Positions 10,764 through 20,804 of a stretch of DNA of 64,000 bases are shown one piece after another (within the stretch, counting starts at the first letter, position 1; every line of letters starts with the position of its first letter). The notes beneath the pieces are model-generated. The model saw only the letters and a program-made list of their open reading frames with translations. It searched no databases and had not been told where the DNA came from. The stretch lies in assembly GCA_947650285.1 (NCBI GenBank), contig CANTFL010000673.1:62001-126000 (forward strand), in the 5' to 3' direction. Position numbers and translations under genes: made by a program. This stretch comes from Hyaloperonospora brassicae. Its lineage: Eukaryota > Oomycota > Peronosporomycetes > Peronosporales > Peronosporaceae.

Positions 10764-11884
10764 ATGGTACGTTGGGGAGTCGAACGGCTCTGCCAGTGCA
10801 GCGAGGCGGCAGCGTGGAGACTGTAGAGTGCGTGGGGTGTGGACGTGGACGCTGTCACTAGCGCAGGTGCACGACAGATGCGGAAGTTGGCTGACCACTG
10901 GTCAGTCCAGTGGTCGATTGGTCAATTGGTCAATTGGTCGGTCGGTCGGTCGGTCAAAAGGGTATTGAAGTGTACCCACTGGTCGGTCACGTTCGACACG
11001 ACGAGCGTATCGAATCGAGCGATACCGCAATAGGGTTACAGCAGGTGGATAGCGGTGTGGCCGACATCCTGTAACGAGAGCGATAGAGATGGCGAGCGAT
11101 TCCGATGACCGACCGACCGACAGATGGCTACGACCGATACACGACGAATTGACAGTGTCCACTATCCACTGTACCCATCGACTACGCAGTCCATTATGTT
11201 TTTCTCTGTGGCTGTGATGCTAACAGCTTTGCCATTCTCTTGTGTGTGTGTGTGTTCGCTTCCGCTCTGTCTCTGTCTCTTGCTGTGACTGTTTACTGCC
11301 GTACATAGGGTATCGATCTTGTCGCTGGCGGCAAAGTCGTCGGCAGTAAGAACCGCTCGTGCCCCAAGTCGGAGAACGTGTACCTGAATCTGCTCGTTCG
11401 GCTGTACCGCTTTCTCGCTCGTCGCACGGACGCTAAGTTCAATGAGATTGTGCTGCGTCGTCTCTACCAGAGCAACACGAACCAGGCGCCGCTGTCGCTG
11501 GGCAAAGTCGTTCGCTTCATGAAGAAGCACGAGGGCAAGATCGCTGTGGTCGTTGCGACCGTCACGGACGACATTCGTCTACTGAGCGTCCCCAAGCTGT
11601 CGATCGTGGCCCTGAGCTTCACGGAGACGGCTCGGGCTCGCATTGTCAAGGCGGGTGGTGAGTGTCTGAGCTTTGACCAGCTCGCTCTGCGTGCTCCCAA
11701 GGGCACGAACACGGTGCTGCTCCGTGGCGCGCGCAAGGCCCGTGGCGTGTACGCCCACTTTGGCCACAAGTCGACGCTCGAGTCGGTGCACACGCACGAC
11801 CACGTCAAGCCGTACGTGCGCAGCAAGGGCCGCAAGTTCGAACGTGCTCGTGGCCGCAGGAAATCGCGTGGCTTCAAGGTGTAA
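10764..11884 (+). CDS. RPL18: 60S ribosomal protein L18 (eL18)
   Basis: Structural protein of the large cytosolic ribosomal subunit. Exon 1 contributes only the ATG (10764-10766), followed directly by a GTACGT donor. Exon 2 is 11309-11884, beginning [10 protein letters not shown]. Together they encode 192 aa. The family signature is unmistakable: [26 protein letters not shown]-like [31 protein letters not shown] and the basic tail [22 protein letters not shown]. The length equals the usual eukaryotic eL18. The 542-nt intron is long for this window. An intron right after or near the start codon is common in ribosomal protein genes and may carry enhancer or expression elements. The gene converges on SIN1 (360 bp between stops). 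Confidence 0.95.
10905..10958 (+). repeat. GGTC/ATTGGTCA short tandem repeats in the eL18 intron
   Basis: Within the first eL18 intron, an 8-bp unit (attggtca) repeats and passes into four or more GGTC tetranucleotides. A related GACC series occurs near 11100-11125 in the same intron, giving complementary arms that could pair in the transcript. Confidence 0.7.
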
Positions 11885-12247
11885 GCAGCCTAGCTACAAG
11901 GACACTGATGGTACCAGGTCTTCTCTGTCTTGTGCGTTCGGACGTTGGGTGTGCGGGTGGTCGTCTTCGTGTGGCAGTGGGGGCGAGTGCAACGGAAGCA
12001 GCTGGTCTTCGTACGAGCTGGTGTGTACTGGTGATGGGACTGTCTTGCTGCTTGGCACCGCTAGTGCAGTCGTGGAGATGGCCACTTGCTTACGAACGAT
12101 GGAATAAACAAACACAGGGAATAAAATTGAGACGCGCACTATTCTTGCCTTGACCTTCTCTCCTGACATGCAAGCGTGCGTGTGCACGTAGGCCAACACG
12201 ATGGCATGATCGAGCAGGTGCAGTGGAATGAACCAGAATGTGCCTTG

Positions 12248-14533
12248 TCACTTTCGACGCGAGAGAATGTACTTGAGCTTGGCAACGATCTCGGCTGCAA
12301 GTTGGAGACACATGATCATGACGCGAGCAATCAGTCACACTTTGCCAGCACAGCCGTTGCATAAACACTCTCGCGCAACACGCACCGCATTCGTACGGCG
12401 AGTCTGCCGTGTAGTCTGTAATGATCTCCTCGATACTGTCCTTGAAGTAGATCTGGAACTCGGACGGATCTTGGTTGAAGCGCACCCACACCACACCGGA
12501 CATTGGCCTCTCCGCCTGTCACAAAAAGGAACAAAGGAGCGGCACGTGAGGATACACATACACCTGCAGCACGGATCCGACAGCAGCAACGTCCAGCACC
12601 TACAATCTTCGTGGACTTGCCCGACGTGATGACGCGCTCGCCCACTTTGCGGTTGTAGATCTTGTTGAGGTCGATACCGAGCATGCGTTGCTGCTTCTTG
12701 CCGTACTTGTTTTTCTTGATGATGTGCCACTCCTTGAACATGGCGGCTGTCACGTCATTGAACATGAACGTTTCCGGAGGTGGTCGGGAACGACTGTCAA
12801 CGTTCGTAGTCTTTTCCATGGCCGATGGAGCTGGGGCAGATATCTGAGGCGCATCGGCGAATATTTCTGACAACAAGCGTGACATCTTCGCTTAGTCCCG
12901 ATCACCGGAAGAGTGCAAAAAGACAGTAACAACTTACTCGTAGCGAGTGTTACTTCGTGCAAATTGAGCGGCCGCAACTTGGTGTGCATATCGATCTCGT
13001 CGCTGGCAAGGTCCAGCCGGTCACGATCGACTTCGCTGATCTTGAGCACATACAGCTCCTGGAAGAGCTGCAGCCGGTGCTTCTTATTGAGAGTCGGCAG
13101 CAAATCTTGGCCGACCGTCGTGCCATCAATGGCCACCACTGTGTAGTCGTCACTCTTGGGCCTAAACGTCCCACAAGTGCACGTGAGCAAATGCCAACTT
13201 CCCCACGACAACAACGATACAAGCAGTAGCAGGCCGCACATGAAGATCTTGAGAAATGCCTTGTCGTTAGTTAAGGGTGCTTTCGCAGCAGCAGCGCTTG
13301 GCTTCGCCACAGCGGCAGGTGCGGCAGTATCTACAAGACAAACCATTCCAACAAGCAAAGCAACAACTTGAGCATCTACCACAGCGACAGCAGAAACATT
13401 ACGATGGAGCGTACCAGGAGCTGTATCGCCTGTCGGCGGGCAAGCATCTGGCCGCTCGCACAAACAGTACTCGTGGCCGCCAGCATCACCAAAGTTCTTG
13501 ATTTTCCGTGACCGATCAAGCGCTAAATCCACATCAAACACGCATCAGTACTGCAGTTTCGTCATCTGAATCCACACACAACATACCTGGAAAGTCTTCG
13601 TCGGGAATGCCATCCGAATCGTGCAGTCGAAGTTCGTAACACTCGGGGTGTCCATAATACAGCGTCGGCTGGCGCGCGTTCGCCTGGTGCACTCGCAGTA
13701 GCTCCTGAATCGCCTCATCGACCGTCGACACGTCGTACAGCTAGTTGGACCACGAGCAGAAGAAAAGCGAACGACCGCACAGCGTCAGTTGACCCTCCCA
13801 CCATGCTCTGTCTCGGACCTTTGCCACGTACATCAATCTTCATCTCGTCCCTCGTAGGCAAGTAGATCGTCAGATGCAACACGGCACTTCCATCGGCTCC
13901 CATCATAGGCGGCCTCGCCCCTAGAGCCGATGCTGCTGGACCCTTGAGAGCTTTGTCCAGCAACGACGTCTCGTGGAACGACACAGGCAGCACCTCCTCC
14001 CTCTCGAACGTAAACCCGTCGTCCCCACCCTTTGCATCGTCTGCAGCTTCGACCGTCGCACTCTCTGCTTTGCTCTCACTCTTTGCACCAGCCACTGCAG
14101 CGCTTTTCTTGTCGCCACGTCCCGATATCTGCGTCGACGGCCGTCGTCTCGACTGCTGCCCCGGACCGCCTGCCGCGCTCTTCTCTCGCCCGTCCCTCGT
14201 CTTGCCAGCGGCCGCTGTCTCGTCTCCAGCTTTTGCCCCCGCCGCCGCCGCAGTCACGACAAACCCACTGGCTGTACTGCCTTTGCGTAAGCATTTGGGC
14301 GCTGGTTTCTTGCCCGCAAGAGCCGTTCCCAAGCCCGAAACCGACGCCTGCGGTTTGAACGCTGTCATCTTGTCAATCCACGAGTTCCGGAGCTGCACTT
14401 CCATCTTCGGCGACGAGTTGTAGATACGGTCGACCTCTGAGTCCTGACGGTCGTGGAACGTCGGGCTGTTGCACGCCGCGAGCCGCATGAGCCCCACGAC
14501 GTGGTTCAGTTCGCTCAGTTCCGTGAACTGCAT
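12248..14533 (-). CDS. SIN1: SIN1/Avo1-like TORC2 subunit (CRIM, Ras-binding-like and PH domains)
   Basis: Scaffold of TOR complex 2, which presents AGC-kinase substrates and targets the complex to membranes. Eight exons in transcript order: 14533-13832, 13740-13587, 13522-13415, 13330-13240, 13161-12938, 12890-12604, 12515-12386, 12294-12248. They keep frame throughout and give about 580 aa. The N-terminal region is basic and Ala/Lys-rich. A CRIM-like block follows (VLPVSFHETSLLDKAL, then LYDVSTVDEAIQEL and YELRLHDSDGIPDEDFPALD). Next is a ubiquitin-fold RBD-like segment (IFMPKSDDYTVVAIDGTTV). The C-terminus is PH-like (FKEWHIIKKNKYGKKQQRML to VWVRFNQDPSEFQIYFKD), ending in a helix. The domain order is that of SIN1. 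One intron (12891-12937) is only 47 nt. The open frame extends upstream to 14644 but has no ATG there, so ATG 14533 is chosen; an extra upstream exon is possible. It shares a 205-bp divergent promoter with GMPPA. Confidence 0.85.
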
Positions 14534-14738
14534 GCTCGTTATCGCCCAGTGGACGAAATACGGGGCATTTGTCGCTTCATTCGCGGCATTGGACCGACTC
14601 AATCGAATAGAGTACGCTATTCTGCCGCTCCTCTCTGCGAGCAACCGCTTTCACAAATATCGAAGAGCTCTTGCGAAATATCGACAAACGAGCGCTTGAA
14701 AACGATCGGAAGAGCTGAGGATCGAGCGCGACGGGAGC
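14534..14738. promoter_or_regulatory. Short bidirectional promoter, SIN1/GMPPA
   Basis: Only 205 bp separate the two divergent start codons, so both 5' UTRs and promoters must be compact or overlapping. Confidence 0.5.
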
Positions 14739-16159
14739 ATGTTAGGGACGGGTTCAGCGGCGTCAGGGGGCGCAACGGACGCGCGTTTCCCGCCGTCGAA
14801 AGCTGTGATCCTCATTGGCGGACCCAATCAACCGGGCAACCACTTCCGACCGCTGTCGCTCGACCTGCCAAAGCCTCTTTTCCAACTGGCGGGGCGAGAG
14901 ATGCTCTACTTCCACGTCGAAGCGTGTGCCCGCGTGCCGAACCTGCAGGAGATTTTGATGATTGGGTCCTACGACGAAGGGCTCTTCTCGCGCTTCTTTG
15001 ACTCGGTCTGTCGCCACTTTAACGTGCAGATCCGGTACTTGCGCGAAGACAAAGCGCTGGGCACAGCAGGCGGCATCCGCTTCTTCCGGCACGAGATCTT
15101 GGCCAACGACCCCGTGAACCTCTTTGTGCTGCACTGTGACGTGTGCTGCTCGTTCCCGCTGAACGAGATGATGCACTTCCACTTGAAGCACAGGGGCACG
15201 TGCACGGTGCTGGGCAAACGCGTGTTTCACGACGAAGCCAAGAAGTACGGCTGTCTAGTGGCAGACCCTGTAAGCAAGGAGATCCTCCATTGGGCCGAAA
15301 AGCCAGAGACGTTCGTGAGTGACATTATCAACTGCGGTGTCTACCTCTTTGATGTATCGCTCATGGACACGATCGTCCGCGTCGGCGACAAGATCAGTCA
15401 GCAGCGACTGCGCAGCGAGTCCAACTCGGAGGCCAATACGCAGCACGACCTCAAGAAACTCTTTCCTGAATTCAGTAACCGGGACAACCTCCGGTGCGTA
15501 GTGCGAGTTGTGCAGTGCTTGTTTCGACACGCCGAGCGATGTTAACTTGAGTGTTGCATGTTCTTTTGTGGCCCGGCAGACTCGAGCAAGATATTTTGCT
15601 GCCTCTTGCTGATCAGCACTGCCTCTATGTACACGAGCTCGGCGACTTTTGGTGCCAGATTAAGACGCCTGGAATGGCAATCACATGCTCGGAGCTTTAC
15701 ATGCAGCGGTTCCGGTTTACAAATCCTAGTGTTCTGAGCACAACGGGCGGGAAATTGTCGCCAACAATTGAAGGCAACGTGGTCATAGACATCTCGGCGA
15801 ACGTGCATCCGACGGCAAAGTTGGGTCCGAACGTGACGATTGCAGCAGGCGTGGTTATCGGAGCGGGAGTACGGGTTGCTCACTCGATCATTCTTGAGGG
15901 TGTGACGATCAAGGACCATGCGTGTGTGCTCTTTTCCATCATCGGCTGGAATTCCATCATCGGTCAGTGGGCTCGCGTCGAAGGACAGCCACCGAACGCC
16001 GCGCAGATCCAGGTGCATTCGGCAGAGACGTCGCTTGTGCGCGACGTCACTATATTCGGTGTGTCCGTCGTTGCGAACCCAGAGATCATTGTTCGCAATT
16101 GCATCGTGCTGCCGCACAAGACTCTCACGCAGAGCTACCACGATGAAATTCTACTGTAA
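14739..16159 (+). CDS. GMPPA: Mannose-1-phosphate guanylyltransferase alpha-like (GMPPA)
   Basis: GMPPA is the regulatory partner of GDP-mannose pyrophosphorylase, which supplies GDP-mannose for N-glycans, GPI anchors and cell-surface mannans. Two exons, 14739-15493 and 15580-16159, give 444 aa. The N-terminal nucleotidyltransferase fold shows AVILIGGPNQPGNHFRPLSL and PKPLFQLAGREM. The first motif departs from the usual GGPxxGTRFRPLS, fitting the catalytically silent alpha class rather than the beta enzyme. Also visible are LGTAGGI, LHCDVCCSFPL and WAEKPETFVSDIINCGVYLF. The C-terminal third is a left-handed beta-helix of hexapeptide repeats (VVIDISANVHPTAKLGPNVTI, IGAGVRVAHSII). A basic, non-catalytic alpha role is inferred from the altered loop. 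Confidence 0.92.
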
Positions 16160-17549
16160 TGACGATGCTGCTCTTGTGGCCACACTACTCGATTGACCTG
16201 GTCTTGTGCTTCCCATGTTCGATTGCGCTTGTACGTATGACAGGACCAGCACGAATCGCTCTATCTTTCAGCGCTCGTTCGCCGCGCTCTACTTTTAGTG
16301 ACCGTATCAGTGGTTATGGCTCGTTTTGGTGTAGCATTGCAGCTTGAACGCGCACCAACGAGACGAAGGAAACCACCGCGGCATTCTCATTGCATTGGTA
16401 GCGGTATATGCGATGAACAGCAGGATCTGCGTTCGATGATATGTGCATGCAGATAGCCACATCTAGTGTGGAATGCTTCGGAGGGTTGTACACCAGCTGT
16501 TGAGATTGACTGTGGCTGACCTGAGTCGAGAACATGGCGAAGTTTAGAGGTTGGCAAGAGGTCCTACCGGTGTGATCGCGTTTGTAAACTATATGTAGGT
16601 CTGTTGTCAGCCCATCTGCAGCAGCCGACGTTCGAATAGCACGCCGCGCTTTATGTGCATCCGTCGAGTAAACACAGGCACGTTTATCGAGCTGTTTGGA
16701 AAATAATGCTGGTTATGTAGCAGCTTGACTGGCAAGCGTTTGCACACGACCGTGAAGGGTTTGCGGAGAAGTCGTTCAGCGTGCGCCGCGAATCTGCCAT
16801 GCACATTTCGCCGACATGGCTTGGGTGGTCCACTGATGTAGGCAGAAGACAATGGGAAAAGTGGCGATCGATTATATGTCGCAACGCAAACGCAGTCGTT
16901 GTCATGATCGGAGAACGAACCACTTGTCTGAGAACGAGTGCGTATCTGCAACACGCTACACGCACCCACTGATGCGCTGAAAGCAAAACGCAGTACAAAC
17001 CCATGTGATGATCATTAGCTGCTGTGCCAAGTCGGATGCCTTCTTGCAATGGTGGTAGGTCACAAAACTGGAGGCTCTGCACGCTAGCAGCTCTCTTGCT
17101 TTTCCGCGCAAAAGCATTCGCGTATTCGTTTAAAGCTTGTAGCAAATGATCTGCTCACTCCGTCAATTTGTCTACTTCGGCCTCGCGATGGGATCTCCAT
17201 GTTTCCAAGCAAGGCATCAATCATTCCTTCGATCGTTTGCCCATCCGCATCCTGACCACCTCCTTGTCACCAAAGCTGCCATCATACTTAGGTTGAGCTC
17301 AGTAGAGTTCGACGTAGCTCAAACACTATATGAATCTCGGAACGAACAAAAGTTCGTTTTGTTTCCATGTCGTTGCGAGCACATCCTGTACAACAATAGT
17401 TCTTCTTTGGCAAGCAATGGTCGCTGCGTCTCCACAGCAATTACTTCGCTGCCCCACCTTTTTGCAGGTTTTGCGACAATACTTACAGATCTTTCGTTTT
17501 GCTCGTTTCTGTATCTTCTCGAGTAGAAACTGTTCGATACGTGAGGTTG
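16160..17549. other. Intergenic, no gene recognised
   Basis: About 1.4 kb after GMPPA. Open frames are short and unlike known proteins on both strands. I see no repeat structure or RNA gene. Confidence 0.5.
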
Positions 17550-17556
17550 CGTCATG

Positions 17557-18330
17557 TCGTCAAGGCTCAGGCCAATCCTCCTTCTGCCGTAGAAATCGCG
17601 CTTTTTCCCAGTCGAACTTGCCAACATCGTCAAGCCATGGACTGAGCTTGTTAAAGGTGTCAGGCCGCTTTCCTGGGCATCCGACGCCTTTTTTGTGAAC
17701 ATCCTCTGCGACGGGCAACATTACGCAGACGTCCTCGGGCTCCACACGTGACTTTTTCCACAGAGGAACCATGAGCTCCAAGGCCTCGAAGTGTTTCTCG
17801 ACTACCGCTCTTTGCCAGTTGTCAGCGAGCTTCCTCAAGTTCACGGCGCGTCCAGGCGAATGGAAGGTTGCCACTGCCTGTCCGACTCCTCTCTTGTCCA
17901 CCAGCCACGTTGCTATAGATTTGCTGTCCTTACGTAGCTAAGATGTAAGTTTGGCTTCGGCAATGGGCCACTCCGCGTTTTTCTTCTGACGTCACCTGTA
18001 CGTCTTGTCATCGCTGCGATAGGCAGCAACTGATCGACTTCGTCAGGTCCCACTTTACGTCGATCGAGCATTATCCGACATCTCAAAAGTTTTACTGTCT
18101 ACCGTGACCAGTTCTTTTCCAAGTCCTCCGCGCGCTCATTCCATGCGGGGGTGTCTCGAAGCAGACCGATACCTTTGAACATTGAATGTTTGGTCTTGGG
18201 TAGCTGTGCGACAATCTTACTGTCTACAATAGGATGACCCTGCGAGTCGTACGTGCCGACGCGTTTAGTTTAATTACCTAATTTCCGATATTGAGCTTGA
18301 TCAGCCACGTACAGATCCTCAATTCTCTAG
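17557..18330 (-). pseudogene. Decayed protein with WY-like repeats (possible RXLR-class effector remnant)
   Basis: Read on the minus strand, several segments separated by stops share one module style. These are an upstream stretch around 18110-18240 (SKIVAQLPKTKHSMFKG, then AWNERAEDLEKNW), a middle one near 18000-18060 (RKVGPDEVDQLLPI), and an open stretch of about 125 codons at 17557-17935 (LWKKSRVEPEDVCVMLPVAE, then RPDTFNKLSPWLDDV). The repeating pattern 'W-K-K-x(3)-P-x-x-V-x-x-x-L' followed by a hydrophobic helix is typical of oomycete WY-domain effectors. No ATG, signal peptide or RXLR/EER region is visible in frame, and stops interrupt the modules, so it appears dead. The family assignment is inference from pattern only. 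Confidence 0.45.
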
Positions 18331-19937
18331 CGCTGTAGAAAAGCAGTTTAGGTGTTTGATTGTCACGTCAACCTCACCGAAAGTGGTCCAGCTATATGCA
18401 TCGTCTCTGACGGCGAACCTGTTTACACCCTCTCCTCGTCGGTCCATTGCAGAGTTGTTTGTGGCCGCAAGTGTTCCGTTGCCACAAATCTATTCGTCAC
18501 CACACGAACAGGGAAGGCGAAGCATTATCCATGGCCTTGTTGCCGCCAGTAATCGTTGCTCACTGATGCAAAGCATTTTGGGAACTAACTAGTGTGCTTT
18601 GGTCGCAACGTGTGGATCACGCAGGTGTCGACTGGCTCGCATTTCTGGTGAATGTTGCAAACTTCAGCAAGCGCAGTAACATGGGAGCAACATCAGGCCC
18701 AAGCTCGTAAGAGAAAGAGCCCCAGATGTTCTGCGGTGCATTTTGCTCTTGCGGGAAACATTTCTTGCCAAGTCATGCTCGATTGCAAGCGAACGATTGT
18801 GGAGAATAGATGGGATCTTGGCAACCGCGTGTATTCCCGTGTTTATGAGTAGTCGCGATAAATGCAGTCACCACTCGTTGAGCCGACCTGCTCTGAGCGA
18901 ACGTTGCAAGTGTGCGGAAGCAGAGACCTGAGCGGATCAGTGTCTTTTGCGGGAGGAGTCAACGGCTGCACATTTCCTTCTTGTTATATTGTGGCTCAGA
19001 CGACGGCTGTGTGTTTCCAAATTCATCATATCTTAGCTGAAGCAGAGCAGAATGGGGACGTACAGAGATTAGTTTCTTCCGCAAAACACATATCTGTTGT
19101 GCTGTTTTTTCAAGCGATAGCGACAGGGCGTCCTGACATGGAAAGGACCGAATCTTCTCAGCGCATAAACAAATCGTAAACAACGTGGCCAAGTGAAGCT
19201 CGCAAGTAGTAATCATGAATTGAACCCAAATACAGGATGGTAATCGATCGCCCACTGCTGTCGTAGGTGACGCACACGGATACGGGGCATCTAGTCGTGA
19301 TGCTGCGAGGAACGAAGTAAGCCGCTTCTTCCTGGTCACGCACTATGATCCTGTCATGGGAAATGCGATCAGACGTTTGGCACCGGCCGCTTAAAAGGGA
19401 CGTAAGACTGGCGGACAAACTCTTAATAGTCGTGTAGTCAAGGCGTGTAACGGGGCACGCTCTTGCTCAGATATCAAGCTGCTGGTCAATTGGTCCTCGG
19501 CTGCCGAACAGACCGACGCTTTCGTGCTGCTTTTACGCCAAGTCGACGCAGTTTCTCGTTGCTCGATGCTCTTTCAAGTTGTCCAGACGACTTGACCTAT
19601 CCATATAACCGTGCACAAGGAAGGGTCTGGCTGGTGGTGGTATAAAATGCGCAGAGGACCTTGCATCGACGCGGGCAGTGCGTATCACGAGACTGTGACC
19701 CCTTTGCTGTGGAAGTCTGGTCCCCACCACGTAGTTGCCAGAATAAGCATGGGCGGCGAATCAACACAAAAGAATTTGTTGCGTGCCGAGAAAAGATGCT
19801 ACTGACCTCCGAAACGTACAAACAACATACCGACAATACTACACAGCTCAGCAAACGGCATCCGACAGACATGACGACTTTTCAGTCCCAGCTCAATCGT
19901 AGTAGACTCTGCATGCGACGACTTGTACTGATTGACA
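18331..19937. other. Intergenic, no gene recognised
   Basis: About 1.6 kb with only short frames on both strands, none matching a known family. It may contain the lost N-terminal part of the pseudogene to its left, but no signal peptide or RXLR motif was found. Confidence 0.4.
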
Positions 19938-20534
19938 TCACTCGGTGGTAGGACGGGCAGCACGTCGTCTCTCCAATATCGACGTTTCCTGGCTCACTTC
20001 AACATCGCTGTCCTGGTCCCTGTCTGAATTACCAATGCTTGATAGCGAAGCTGACGACGCCAGCGCAGTCGCCACACCTAAAACAACAAACCCTCCAATT
20101 GCCACTTCGGGCACTACACACATCATTGCAGTAGCTACTGCTGCGAGCGAAAGCCCTTTTGACTGCAGCTGTAGCGACACTTCGAATCCGTAACGTGCCC
20201 ACGTTACAAAGTGCTCGCAATTGAACCACAAGAAGGAGTAATAAGACATACCAAGGCGCGACAAGGCACGCCGTACAATTTCCTGACCGTCAAACGGCCG
20301 CAGTCGGTAGCTCGACCACATCGTTCTGTCGAGCTCGTCCGAGTAATCGGTGCACGCAGGTCGAAAGTTCCTTTGCACGACGCGAATCGAGTCCACGCGC
20401 ACTCTGAAACCAAACCAGTGGTCGGACCACAAGTGCACCACTCGATCGTTGCCCAGATACAAAGCAAAATGACTCGGACGCAGGCGGTGGTCAAAGCGCA
20501 GAACGTCACCCGGGACCAGCAATTCCGCCGCCAT
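19938..20534 (-). CDS. LRAT-domain (NlpC/P60 superfamily) protein with hydrophobic C-terminal segment
   Basis: Single-exon protein of 198 aa starting at ATG 20534. The LRAT/HRASLS-type thiol fold is recognisable. An N-terminal PGDVLRF strand is followed by SHFALYLGNDRVVHLW (candidate catalytic His22, second His34), and WFNCEHFVTWARYG carries the catalytic Cys106 in the family hallmark NCEHF. Members act as phospholipid acyltransferases or phospholipase A1/2, or as lecithin:retinol acyltransferase; the substrate here is unknown. Residues about 129-160 are strongly hydrophobic (AVATAMMCVVPEVAIGGFVV), consistent with a tail-type membrane anchor as in animal HRASLS proteins. The last 35 residues are polar. 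It is divergent from KICS2 with 270 bp between starts. Confidence 0.85.
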   Translation of the reverse strand: MAAELLVPGDVLRFDHRLRPSHFALYLGNDRVVHLWSDHWFGFRVRVDSIRVVQRNFRPACTDYSDELDRTMWSSYRLRPFDGQEIVRRALSRLGMSYYSFLWFNCEHFVTWARYGFEVSLQLQSKGLSLAAVATAMMCVVPEVAIGGFVVLGVATALASSASLSSIGNSDRDQDSDVEVSQETSILERRRAARPTTE

Positions 20535-20804
20535 ATATGAGCCGTTTCGTTTTCAACAGCTCTCGTAGCGGCAGAAGAGAAGAAATTCGACACTGACCGG
20601 TGAGATGTGTGCGCGTCGTTTCGGATTCCAAATGTCGTTTGACGTCGGGACAAAATATCGACAACAACGGGGGGCAACAACCGACAGTTGGTGCGTGTGT
20701 TCTAATCTCGGTACATATCGCCCCTTTTCCCTCTGTTTACTGCCCTCGAGCCTCGACAATGTCCTCGATGCTGCACTATCGAAAGGTCGTGTCCGAGCGG
20801 CTCA
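20535..20804. promoter_or_regulatory. Divergent promoter region LRAT protein/KICS2
   Basis: 270 bp between divergent starts. An upstream ATG at 20759 lies out of frame with the chosen KICS2 start and would overlap it, so it could act as an inhibitory uORF if it is in the transcript. Confidence 0.35.

Noticed and set aside
14534..14644. Upstream extension of the SIN1 frame to 14644
   Set aside because: It begins with TTG, not ATG, and is preceded by an in-frame stop. It may be 5' UTR, though an upstream exon cannot be excluded.
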